From the NCBI GenBank assembly GCA_009760855.2, contig WPIO01000006.1, forward strand, positions 2,900,501-2,964,500: 64,000 bases of DNA, written 5' to 3'. A program made the position numbers and the translations under genes. Numbering within the stretch: position 1 is the first letter of the stretch; the number at the start of each line of letters is the position of its first letter. The DNA comes from Cristatella mucedo (Eukaryota > Bryozoa > Phylactolaemata > Cristatellidae). Under the pieces are notes generated by a model. The model was not told where the DNA came from. It ran no database searches and worked only from the letters and a program-made list of their open reading frames with translations. Shown piece after piece: positions 1 through 13,300 of this stretch.

Positions 1-1309
1 TGAACAGATGCACAAGGAGCAGCAGCAGCTATAAAATTGACATCTAATTCATCGTCCAGCTTTAGAGCTGAAAGACTGGCCTGGACCACGTGATGACCTG
101 CCATAGCAGCACTCACAGTCTTCGGAGAAGTGGCTGTCTCCAAAAGCGATTGAGACGTCCTGACAACTGACTCGGGCTCACAGGCGATAGGCTGATTTGT
201 GTAAGTCAGCGCACTAATGGTCTCACCTATTTGCTCACAAATGGTTCTTGACAGCACGACCTGCATACCACGTTTCACGGTCCCTCTAACTTCTACCATG
301 CTGGGTCTACCAGCTGTATTGTCGTCGTCTTCACTATTGAGTATGAACTCCGGCCCCTCCAACGAGCCCAGATCATTGGTCGCCGACTTTTCTAAGTGAT
401 GATAGTCGACAATTAGCTCGACAGCTGCGTCGTCGACGATGAAGCGATGTCCACCTGCATCCGTCTTCCCATAAAAGGCCGTGTACAGCCGTATGTCTGC
501 AATGCCAACCTTCACACTGTCCAAGATCAGGACTGAAGTGAGGTTTGCCATGCTGACGCAGCGCTTGTTGCTGACAGTCATCCGACCAAGGTGTGCAACG
601 AGCAACTCGTAACTGCTAGCCGAGCGAGGCATCATTATGACTGGCGTGTCCAGGTCGATGTCCAGCAGCAGGTAGCCGGAGGCATCGTCAGAAGCTGGTC
701 CGCACACCGACGTCTCACGACTGCCGGGTGAGCTGCACTGCGGTAGGGTGGTGTCGTGAAGCAGTCGCGGCAAAGCCGACATGCCGTCCACATTGCAGCC
801 ACCATCGGGTGGACTGCTCAGTACAGGAAGCTGCTGGCCATGCTTCTTAACGATGCTCATTGCTATGTCCGAGGCGGCACTCTTCAGCGACGCAGCAAGC
901 TGGTTCAGGTAGCCTCTAAACTGATGAGCGCAAACCGAGAGGCTGTGAAGGAACTCGGGGTTATGCAGGTACTCCATCGAGCCCAGCTTGAGCTTGAGGT
1001 GGCTACTACCACAGCTGCTCAACTGTTCCCGGGGCTGTTTGCCATCACACACCCATAACTCTTCTGCGATGACGTCACATGGCGCCTCCGATAAACCAGC
1101 AGATCTAGCGCCATCACTGTAATAGAAGTAGAAGGCATCGTTGCTGTTACTAAGGCACGTGGATTCCTGAAAGCTGAGACCTGTTGGTGAAGATACGATG
1201 GAGCAAATTGGGTCATGACCGACACTGAAGATCGTTGGGTACTTTGCATCTTTCATCACGTCCACCACTTGCAGACCGCCCACGTGCCCTTCGATCGTAG
1301 TAATGCTAC
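1..1309 (-). CDS. VPS13D: VPS13D coding exon 27 (large, continues off left edge)
   Basis: Residues 1342-1777, open without a stop from the acceptor (GACTTATAG) to the window edge. The start [20 protein letters not shown] matches GSxxxMNGSLGCLQLMDLT. In the middle, [20 protein letters not shown] is the helix with HSAKFLxEL. Further on come [13 protein letters not shown] and [15 protein letters not shown]. Near the edge, [20 protein letters not shown] matches VNPVQVVLAKHVYEQVLQTL. A 1.3-kb uninterrupted exon is unusual in this gene; the rest lies in the neighbouring window. Confidence 0.97.
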
Positions 1310-4300
1310 CTATAAGTCAAAGTTAAAATCATAAATATGTAGCAGCCTTATGGTATCGCACAGTTAAAATGTTCACTTTGAGTAATGTAACTATGTCTCA
1401 CGGACCAAATCCAAGAACAGTATACTGCTGACACGAAGCCTGAATTGTCTCTAGTGTACTAAAGGATACATATGGTACCATACACGACGGCTTTAAACCT
1501 CAATTTGCTGACTTATGCATTGTTCAAATACATTGCACGGATGCATAATGGTGTAATGACGCATGATCTACATTCAACGGTGCCAGTTTCATTTGATACG
1601 TTGCCAAACCAGGGTTTGGCCGACCAGGCTGAGCAAACAAACCAATCACAAGCACATTAAATGCAATGACAGCATCTAATACTTTGACAGTACAGCTAAC
1701 CATGTTGGTGAAAAGAATAACTGCAGAACATTCAATACTTAGGAGGTTTCTGCTTGATTGTACCTTTGCTTTGATCCCCCCCAGCCTTCGAGCACATCGA
1801 ATTCTCTCGAACTCACTGCTGCATGTATTGATGACAACCGCACATGGATAGCAGCAAATCTTCCTAAACTAAACGATGATAAAACTAACTTATTAGTTAT
1901 GGGCGAACCCAGTGTGATTCAAAAACTGGTAAGGCTGACGCTCAAAATCGGCTCTCCCAGCATATCTTCTGATGAATCAGCTCGAAATCTAGGTGTCACG
2001 TTCCAAAGTGACCTCTCGTTAGACGACCACATCAGCTCCACAATCAAGTCAGCCTACTTTCAGATACATAACATTGCTAGAATTTGGGCTTGCTTAGATA
2101 AGGATACTACGTCTAAGTTGGTCCATGCATTTGTGACATCCCGTCTTGACTTTTTTAACTCACTGCTTGCTGGTCTACCGGCATGTGCAATCAGGCGATT
2201 ACAGCTGGTGCAAAACTCAGCAGCTAGGCTTGTCTGTCGTGAGCATTGCAGTTGCCACATCACACCACTTCTCGTCGACCTGCACTGGCTCCCAGTCAAG
2301 CAACAGATAGACCAAGGTTTTGTCGCTCACTCTTACGTCACTCCGTTCTTTGGCTTAAGCCTATCTCTCAGATCTACTCCCCCGCCAGGCCAAGCATCGT
2401 ACCACCCGCTTTTCGGAATCCAACAGACAACATCCCCTGACTCGAATACATTTAAAAAGAACTTGAAAAACACACCTACTTAAGTCAGCATTTAGTGGGT
2501 CCCTGTGATTCGTCCTTCATGTGCTTATGCATGCTGACACTATGCATACTGCCACTAAACACACTTGCATGCTGACACTGTGCATGTCACCCCTAACCAT
2601 GTTAAACATGTCGTTTATCAAGCATGATATTACTCACCATTCAATCGCGTTTCCCTATGCAGCAAATGTAAAGCACCTAGAAAGAGATTGAGTTCTCCGA
2701 GGGCACTTTATCAAGTGCATTATTATTATTATTATTGCTGTTTGGCCAATCATGCATTTTACTAGTGCTCAAGGATAAATCCCCAAAGAGTAAGAAATGG
2801 TAAACAAAGTAAAGATCTTAGCATGACATGCCCGTAGCTAAGAATTCTTTCAAGGATGATCTACACTTTGACAGTGAAAAGGTTCGGTTGGAGGTCATAC
2901 AAAGTGTGACATCACACAGCTTATTGTCCTGTCATGGAAGCTTAAATTCCGAAAACAAAAAAGCTTTCTTCAATTGCATTCAAGTTACCTAAAAGAACTC
3001 GCAGCTGTTTACCAGAGGTTACACTGACAAAGTATCAATATTTGAATTATGCAATAATATGAAAATTATAAATACAATTGACTGGAATCACCGAGTGTAT
3101 TTTAAATACCTCCAATAAATCTTTAAACAAGCTATCAGTCGTCAATAGGAAGTCGTGGTTGTACATACTTAAAAAGTGTCGTTTGTCGAAAAGGGTGTTT
3201 GCCAGAGCACCTCATTAACTCCCTTTGAAGCCTTTAGATGCAAGCTCTAAAAACTAAGCCTGGATCATATAGCCGAAGAAATGCTCGAGAACCCTCTAGA
3301 GCCATTCTCTAAGCATGGTTGCTGCTCCATGGAAGCTTGCTAGCCAATATGGAGGGATTACCTGGCTATTACTCAGTGACTTTTATTATTATTGGGGTAC
3401 ACACCTCAGTAAGTCAGAAATTACAAAAGGTTGGCAGTAAGCTGCTACGCCCTTGAGCTTTCTCTTGAGAACAAGGGTGAATAGAAACCACATTTCCTCG
3501 ATGGCCCTCTCATTTCAGGCCAAATTCGTGACTGATTCACGACACCAATTGAAGGTTGATACTGGTTACCATAGCGGAGAATGCATTTCCACAAGTCAAT
3601 CAAACTGACCGTCAATTTCACTTGACATCGTTTAGGAATGGGAATAAGCCGACCTGCATATTGACCATTGCGTACAGCCAAAGTGCTACTGCATAGCCAA
3701 TCAACAAATTGATGAGTGATCACCATGAGAGCAACGATGTTCGATACCGAGGTAAGAGCTTAATGCACTCATGCATTACCGAGGGATATGCTGACTCGCG
3801 ATTTACTCAGGGTTGCAGTTGCTATCTTATGAGCAGTTTTTCTCTTCATTCTTTCGGTTGTGCTCATGAGTAGTATGTTTAACCGATTGAAATTGGCAGA
3901 AATCCGGACTGGATCAAGCTGTACTTTTGGCACGACTATGGCACCATTGCTGTCGTTGAATGCAGGAACAGAGGTTGCCATCTGTGGTAGAGCAGTGCGA
4001 AAAAAATGCAGCAGCTCTACTATGGTTCCTTGATTGGCTGCAAGTATAGAAAGACACTTGAGTAGCTAACGTGCATGCCATATGACCACAGAAAAATGCT
4101 TGCATATCAAGAGTTCTTGTCCCAACTAGGTGCATTGCAAGACACGGAATGCTCTGCTATACATAGCTTAAGCCACGAATAGAAACTTCACATACAGAAA
4201 TATTTGGGAGAGCCGAGAACACTATAATAATTACGGAACACCAGTTCTAAACAGAGAAGCAAACCACATATATTGTAAATGAATTAATTAAACTGATTAA

Positions 4301-7300
4301 ACAGATTAAATAGAATTAGTAGCAATGTGTGCCGACGCACCCTGGTCGACAGATACGACCTGCAATGGCTGCAGCTTAACTAGTGCCAGTTACTCAAAAA
4401 ATTGATGTTGTGCAGTACTGGTGGCCTAGGCAGCATGCATTAGATGTCAAACTCAGTGCAGTTCTCTGACATCGATGCGAAGAAATGAACCGGTTTGATG
4501 CAATTCAAAAGTTGTAAGGAAAACCAAAAATATGAGAAGGGCAAGTGTGACTTACCCACTAGGTCCAGGCTGTTGAAGCAAATGTTAACTTCATGCCGAG
4601 TAGGAACTGGGCGGTTCGACTTTGCTACAGTCAAGCGGTAGTTGACAACTATAAGTGGCTCCGCCTGTGATGCAGCTGCCCCAGCAAAATTATTTTGGTG
4701 GCTGGTTTCGTGCTGCTGAATAGGTACGGGCTTTGGAGGTAAGGAAGCGAGTGGATCTGCAGAAAAACCTAAAACAGGTGAACCGAGTTACACATTCGCA
4801 CTGGTAACAAAGGCTGAGCAAGGATTTGGCTATAGTTGTGGTAAGGTTAGCTGGATGTCCCACTGCTCGAGTTGTAGACCAGGCAGCTTGATGAAACGTA
4901 GGAGTGTGCTCGATGAGCATTCTCCCTACATTCAACCCGTGTACCAAGTAACGGAGATTACTTTCGATTTACCAAAAAAATTCCAAGAGATACGTCGTGT
5001 TTTGCGCAGGCTTGAACGCTGCTTTGAGAAGTCAGGGCCTGAAAAAGAACTAGCTAATTTCAACGACTTCCTTCGTGTCTACACCAAGTAGCTTAGAGGC
5101 CAGATCTTTTTTCACTGTAAAACTCAAATCTTTTCAGAAAGACCAAAAACAAATTTACAAGGCAGTGAACAATTTCCTTGCCAACTCGGGAGAGCTCACA
5201 GTCCCCGGATACTAACGGCTCGGCTGACAAGTTATAAGATGTCTTCGATAAAAAAAATGCATATATTCGTGCCTCTATAATGCCTTCTCCGACTAAAGCA
5301 ATTCTTGAGTCGAATCTTCTTTATGAGAATTTGCGAGGTTTCTGCATATGAAGTTGCTACCTTAATTTACCTCTTGTAAAAAGAGCTAGTCTCCTGAAGA
5401 CCGTAAATCGGCAATCGTTAGACCCCTGCTTATAACGCCTGGATTAGATACAGAGGTTCTTGCAAACTATCGCCCAGTTTCCCTTCTTTCTTTCTAGTCA
5501 AAGATTCTTGAAAAAATTATTGCTAAGCAGCAGGTTAAACATATTGAACAGAACGAAATGTCAGAAACATTTCAATCGGGGTTCAAGAGGCAGCACTCCA
5601 CTGAAACTGCTCTCCACCGCGTTAATAATGACAATTTAGAGGCAACGATGACGGGAATGTCTCTGCCCTAGCTCTGCTAGATCTATCAGCTGCATTCGAC
5701 ACGATTGATCACGGTGTTTTAATTAAACGATTGAGAACAATGACCGGTCTGGAAGACGAGGCACTGGCATGGTTTAAATCGTACTTGTCTGATCGTGTTC
5801 AATCCGTGTCGTGTGGGGGTCAGGTCTCATACACGAGACTGGTAACCTGTGGGTGACTCAGAGCTCTGTCCTCGGTCCCCTGCTGTTCTCAATTTATACT
5901 CAACCTCTGAGAAAAGTGCTTAAGGCCCATGGAATAGGATGTCACTTTTATGCTGACGATATTCAGTTGTATTTGTCATTCAAACCGTCGAAATCTGCAG
6001 CAGCAACTGATACATTGAATGTTTACCTTGCCGACATTCGATCCTGGATGTCGGAAAATTTCTTGAAAAGAAATGACGATAAAACCGAACTGCTGCTCAT
6101 AGGACACCCTAAGAGCGTGGCTGGATGAAATGGCTTTGCTCTTCTAAGAGGTGATGCTGTTGTGCGAACCATCACCACATTCTCGAAATTTAGGTGCCGT
6201 TTTCGACAGATGCCTACATTTTAAAAGCTTCATTCAGGAGACTGCTTCTACAGCTAGCCATCACGTCCGATCCCAATCTAAGATTAGGAGCTGTCTTCCA
6301 GTGGCTTGACAATTTTTTTTAACTAGCTCCTTAGTTCTGTCTCGACTTGATTATTGTAATTCCCTTGTGGCTGTGCTACCAAAGAAAGCAAATAGGCCAC
6401 CGTAGCTGGCTACGATGATGGCTGCAAGGCTAGTCTTCTAGTCCCAGAGGTTGAAGCACGTGTCTCCTTTGCTAAATGAGCTAGGATGGATGCAGGTTGA
6501 TCAACGGATACATAGCAAAGTTCTTATGCTGACCCACAAAGCCCGCCATGGCTTGGCTCCTTCATATCTAGCTGAACTGCTGCACCAGTTTCAGCCTCTT
6601 TGCGCCCTCAGGTCCTGAGTGGACAATACATTAGCTGTTCCATTCGTTCGCTTAAAGACCGTTGTCGACAGAAGCTTTAGCTCTGCAGGTCCTAGAATGG
6701 AACTCGCATCCACCATTCTTACGCAACGACAACTACTTTCCTGCTGCCAACTACGGCACATCCTTTTCAGTGGTCCTGAGCTGTTACTTCCAGGCTACTC
6801 ACTATGCCAACTGCTTTCCTGACTCTGCTATGCTTCCACTTTCTATTTGTTTCGTGAGACGAAGTCTGTAGGCAACCGAAAGCCGCTTAGACTGTGAGTG
6901 CACTATACAAAACTCTCCAGCGTGACACCCACATAGTCTTTATGGCTTTGCGGAGTTACAGATGGAGATACATATTACATTACATACATCCCTTCTGTGG
7001 TCTTGTTTGGCAGACAACTTAGTCCACCTATAACTCAGATTGTTAGTGGTTCTTTGGACCTCCGATCTACTCCCCCATCAGGCCAAGCATCGTACCACCC
7101 GCTTTCCGGAATCCAACAGTCTACAAATACCTTGTAAAAACCTTAAATCCTTTGGAGACCGTGCATTTAGTTTGTATGCTCCCAAAGCCCGGAACTTCCT
7201 CCCGACTTGCATCACAACATCCCCTGACTTGACCACATTTAAAAAGAACTTAAAACACATCTATTTAGGACAGCATTTAGTGGATCCCTGTGATTCGTCC

Positions 7301-10300
7301 TCCATGTGCTTATGCGAGCTAACACTGTGCATGCTGCCACTAACCACATTTGTATGCTGACCCTGTGCATGTCATCCCAAACCATGTTTTTCATTTTGCT
7401 TGTTTATCAAGCATGATGTTACTCACCATTCAATTGCATTTCCCTTTGCAGCAAATGTAAAGCGCCTAGAGAGAGATTGAGTTCTCTGAGGGCGCTTTAT
7501 CAAGTACATTATTAGTATTATTATTATTATAATAATCATGTTGTTCCAAAACCTTTCAAATCAGCCACCGTTAAATCGACACTTAAACAGCCTGAATTTG
7601 ATTCACATGTCCGGGCAAACTATCGCCCAGCTTCCCTTCTTCTATTATTGTCAAAGACTCATAAAAAGATTGTAACTAAGCACCCTGTAGAACGCATGGA
7701 AAATAACGAACCCTCCAAAAAATTCCAGACGATAGTCAAGTGACACAATTCGACTGAAACTGCTCTCTTCTGGGTAACTTACTCTATTTGGTAACCACGA
7801 CGAGAATGTCACTGCCCTGGCCATGCTACATCTATATGCTGCGTTTTAACTGTTTGTCACGTTGTCCAACTTGAATGATTGAGAACGATTAGTCTGGCAG
7901 AAGAGGCACTGGGCTGATTCAAATCGTACTTGTCAGATCTTGCTCAATCCATGTGGCGTGGTGGTCAAGGCACATCTATTAGACCAAGTCAGCTGTGGAG
8001 TCCCACAATAGTCTGTTCTCGGTCTTTCGCTCTTCTCCATTTATAATCAGCCTCTGAAAAGAGTGATTCGGGTCCATGGCATCGGCTACCACTTCCATGC
8101 TGATGATACCCAGCAGTATTTGTTGCTTAAACTGGTGGAATTTACTACAGCGACTGATACACTGGAAACTTACCTATGCGACATTCAAACCAGGGATGTA
8201 AGCACATTTCGTTTAAAAAACGATGATAAACCTAACTCCTACGTGTAGGACACCACAAGCCTGCCACTGACTAGGGAAGTTTGCTGTTCTTATAGGTATA
8301 GCTGTAATGCAACCGTCACCACCATGCTTGGAGTTTATGTGTCCTCTTTGAAAACTACCTAAATGTTAATGTTTCATCAGGAAGACTGCCTCCACAGCTA
8401 GCCTTCAAGTCCGATCCCTATCTAAGGACTGCCTAGCACGGTAGCTTGCAAACATTTTAAATAGCTCACTGGTTCTGTCTAGGTTAGAATATTGCACTTT
8501 GGCTACTGCAAAAGCTATTAAGACAATGCAGCTGGTGATGAATATGTCTGCGAAGCTAGTTAAAAATCTCTTAGGTTCAGCAATGTGTCTCCTATGCTGA
8601 AAGAGCTTCGACGGTTCCCGATAAATCAACTGATAGCGAGTTAAGTTCATGCACTGACTCACCAGGGCGCCACGGCTTGGCTCAATACCTAGCTGAACTG
8701 CTGTACCAGTTTCAAGCTTCTCGTGCCCTCAGGTCTTCCTTGGAATATAACTGAGCAGTTCCATTTATATGCTTAATAGCTTGGGCGACATAAGCATGTG
8801 CTCTACAGGTCCTAGACTGTGGAACTCACATCCACAATTCGTATGCAATGGCATCTCTGCTCCTGTTATCGACTGTGGCACATCCAATCCCGTAATCCAT
8901 GCTAATCACTGCCTTGCGGACTCAGCTATGCTTCTCACTTTCTCTGTATTTCGTGAGAAAAAGTCTGTTGGCTACCGTATGCACACCGAAAGCTGCTTAG
9001 GCTTAGAGTGCACTATAGAAAAACTCCTTCGTAATACCCACTTTGTCTTCGTGCTTTTATGGAGTAACAGAAGTAGATACATACATTAACTCTATAACCA
9101 CAAGAGAAATGCCCTCAGAGAACATATCTCTTTTTAGGCCCTTTACAATTGCTGCATACACTGTGTGTCGGCAAGTTTTCTTAAAATATAATCTGTTATG
9201 GTAAAATAGGGCCATTCCGCATAGGGATCTTAAAACCTAGGGCTGGAATGAGTGACTTAGCATTACAGCTTGAGGCAAAATGTTAATAAGGTCAAAATAA
9301 TGGTAATAACCGGGCACAGGGCTATTGACCAAGGAGCACAAAATACAAGTAAACATACTACGATGCAACGATAGACACACAGCTCAAATAAGAAAGCACA
9401 GCACGATCACATAGACGTCTGGGATGGCAAACATATCCCTTGGCTTACATACGGATAGGGTTATAGAGCGTTGTCATGAAAAGACAAGGGTAAGAGTGAT
9501 CAGTGAATCGGGTAGACGAACAGGTAGGTGCACGAAACAAAGAAGTCCTGAAGGAGATCATTAACAAACTATTTTAGAAGCCCGCTTAGGATAGATATGC
9601 AAGTCGGCCAAGTACTCAAGTACATAATTAGGAGCAATAGTCTCTCCTGTTAAAGCAACAAGTCGGTTGAGGAATGAAGACAAAAACTACCAGGCAGTGG
9701 TGATGCAAATGGTACAGCAAGTTTCGAGCCCGGAGCAATATAGTGCTGGACATACACATACGGCCATTAGTATTTGGGCACACCAGAATGTCAAATTCTC
9801 TGGTTGGAGATACAGGCAGCTTGACGGCTCAGGAGTGCCATCCAGAGCAACAAAATTATACATCAAACCATAAGGTGACATATAAGCATGGTTACGATGA
9901 GGTTGTCATACAGAAATAGACAAAATTGACTTATTTCAGGGAATGCACGGGTCATTTTTTTCTCGGTGCTTTTTTAGAAATAAGATTTAAGGAAATTAAC
10001 TTGCAAGTTTTTATTTAGTACAAGCATGACAGATGTTCTAGATCGTCAGCTTGTTCAATTACCCCTTTCTGGTCATTCTGACACCAACCAGTACACCTTC
10101 CTGCAGGTCCTAGACTATAGAACTCGCTTCCAGAATTCTTGCGAAACGACATCTACTCTCCTGCTGGCGACTATGGCCCATCCTTTTCAGCGGTCCTGAG
10201 CTGCTACTTCCATGCTACTCACTACCTCAACTGCTCTCCTGACTCTGCTATGCTTACCACTTTCTCTTTATCGCATGAGACGAAGTCAGTTGGCTACTGA

Positions 10301-13300
10301 ATTCGTACCGAAAGCTGCTCAGGCTGTGAGTTCGCTATACAAAATTCTCCTGTATAACACCCACATCGTCTTTATGGCTTTGTGGAATTAAAGACAGAGA
10401 TACTTTACATTACATTACATTCAGCATGCCGAAAGTCAAGGGAGCACAGCGACTTTACTAAAGGAATTCGGAGAATCCCTTGTAAACAGCACTGGAGCAT
10501 AAGAAAGATCGGTGGTGTGCTTGAAATGAGGGAGGATTGTGTATGGTATAATCTGGATAAATACACTAGGATTAGCTATGTGGCCAACAGCTGCTGCCAC
10601 TGTGCCCGGAACAAGAGATCCAGTCGCAAGGACAATTTGCTGAAGATTGTTGCACGAAAGCTAGCACAGTCACTGGAGGTAATTAAACAGACCAAGATCA
10701 GTAGGCAAACATTATGGCCCTGGACTTGTGGAGTGACAATATTCCAACGAGTGGCCAAGAATGTGCACTTGCTAAGTAAGCAGGGTACAAATGAAAGGCT
10801 GCTATGGGCCAAGCGACATGTCCATTGGACTCCTGAAGATAGCTGAAGATTTCTGTAACTCAATTTGAGGTCTTTTCACCCTAGCCCAAGCCTACCTTTC
10901 AGAACTACTGCCACGCTTTTCTGAATCGAATCGTTTAGCTACACATACCTCATAACAGCCTCTAGTCCTTTGGAGACCGTGCCTTTAGTTCTTTCAATCT
11001 GACGTCACAACATCCACTAAGTTGGCAGTTAAAAAAGAAGCTAAAACGTATCCGTTTATCACAGACTTTGGTGGGTCCTTGTGATTCGTCCTTTGTGTGC
11101 TTATGCATGCTGATCCTGCTCATCCTGCCACTAACCATATTTACATGTTGACACGGTGCATGTATTCTCTAAACAAGTTACACTAGCTGACAACTGTATG
11201 TTACCAGTAACAATTAGATCGAGCTTCCGTTACAGCAAATGTTAAGTGCCTAGAAAGTTCTCCGAGGGTGCTATACAAATATGATTAATGACGGTGATTA
11301 TTACTATTGGTATTTGGTTAACTGGACAGACTTGGGATTTTTTAAACTCTTCTGAAAAAATTTAAACTCTTCTGAGAAAAAATTGGCTTGAATAAGCCGA
11401 AGAAAAAGCGAGGAAATCAGAGATGACTGCCTGAAGCACACAGTGAAGGACAGCAGAGGGGGGGCGCAGAATCATGCTTAGGGGCTCTTTTTTGGGTAAG
11501 GTATTGGAGGCTGAATTGCATTCCTTGCATATAGCTTTGCAAAGTGAGGGGTGCAAGCATGGCGCAGTCGTTAGGTAACAGTAGCATAGCAGTCGTGAGG
11601 CAACAATTTCGGGCCATTCGCAATGTAGCAGTTTATGGCCATGACGTTATGATATATACAACTACGGGAAAAGAGCAACCAACATACTGACAAAACAAGG
11701 CAGAGAGGAAACCATTTTCCTTAACGAGCAGAAAAGCCTAGAATTCCCATCGGGAGAAACAAAGAAAAAAAAAGGTTCTTTAGAAGTGAAGCTTATATGG
11801 GTGCCATGGCAAGCCATGCCTGCACCTCTGGACAGATAAAAGGACTGTTGCAGCACACCATTGCCTGAAATGAATGTCGACGACCAGCTTATATTTCGCC
11901 GCTCAAGAAGAAATCAGGACATACAGTACCCTTACTAGGTACTCCGAAGTAGGGAACGCTAAGGTCGTAGTACATGAAAGATGCTCTGGAGAATTCAGTG
12001 AGTGGGTTAGCATGATCAAAGCACTGGGTGGAGGTAGAGACTTTTAACAAAGCAAGCAAGACACAGACATCCTAAGCTACTGCCACTCCCCATTCCTTTT
12101 AACAATTTGGTCAAGAGCATCGACAGGTTAGTTTCTGACCAAAAAGAAAATTCACAACATAACAGTAACCACCAAATACAACATAGTCAATGTAATGTAA
12201 TGTATCTCCGTCAGTAACTCCTCAAAGTCATAAAGACCATGTGGGTGTTACGCAGGAGAGTTTTGTATAGCACACTCACAGCCTAAGCGGCTTTCGGTAC
12301 GCATCCGGTAGCCAACAGACTTCGTCTCACGCAACAAAGAGAAAGTGGGAAGCATGGCAGAGTTAGGAGAGCAGTTGAGGTAGTGAGTAGCATAGAAGTG
12401 GCAGTTCAGGACAAGATGAAAAAGATGTGCCATAGTCGGCAGTTGGAGAGTAGATGTCGTTGCGTAAGAATTGTGGAAGCGAGTTCCACAGTTTAGGACC
12501 TGCAGACATCGCCATCCACTACAGGCTCAGGCACCACAAAAACAGAGGCACATAGAATGCGAAAGTTCCCCACCCCAGAAAATCTATCATCACACAGCAA
12601 ACGTTTCAATCGAGCAACACAATGCCAAAACTGCCAATACCCCCCCCCCAACGGTGATCATAAAGCATAGGCAGTGCAGCACGGTCAATACGATACTGAC
12701 TTAGTCTTGAAGGCTCGGGCAGTTGGTTAAACAATCGAAGAAGCAAAACTAGTACACACCGCTACTGCTTCCGTGAGAAGCACCAGTAGTCAATAAAAGC
12801 TTGTGCATCCTTGACATCAGTGCACTCTGAAATGCCACATAGGCACTGCTGTGAGGTGCTTCCATCGACGTCATGGCTGGTTCACCAGGGCTACGCAAGA
12901 GTGGAGGAGGTGGACTCGTGGCAGGTAGTGGCGATGATGGCGAGGTTGGCGACCCGACGTTAGATGCCAGCAGGCTGCCGCTTTTGCTATCAAGGCTACA
13001 AATGTGTGTACAAGTCCGGTGGCGCACTGCCGTGAGCTAGCTTCCGCAGAAGATTCAGATGGGTGAATCGACACTTGACGAACGAGGGGTTTGAAGTGAA
13101 ATACGAATTCTGTTGAATCTGCAATTCCCAATGATCGAGGCTATGGGATTGTACTCACACAACGTTACGGTGAGATGCCACCAGAAGCTCAAAGTCGGGG
13201 CCATAGGTTTGTAGTGCATCGACAATGAGAAGTGTCTGCACGGTGAACGACAACTCAAGCTCGCTTGCTTTTCGCTGGCACAATGCCAGAACGTCTGACA

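Noticed and set aside
1019-1249. 76-codon minus frame
   Set aside because: Out-of-frame shadow of VPS13D exon 27, which is open in another minus frame.
3445-3726. 93-codon minus frame as an extra VPS13D exon
   Set aside because: Exons 26 and 27 join in phase with contiguous family similarity, leaving no room, and the frame has no recognisable motif.
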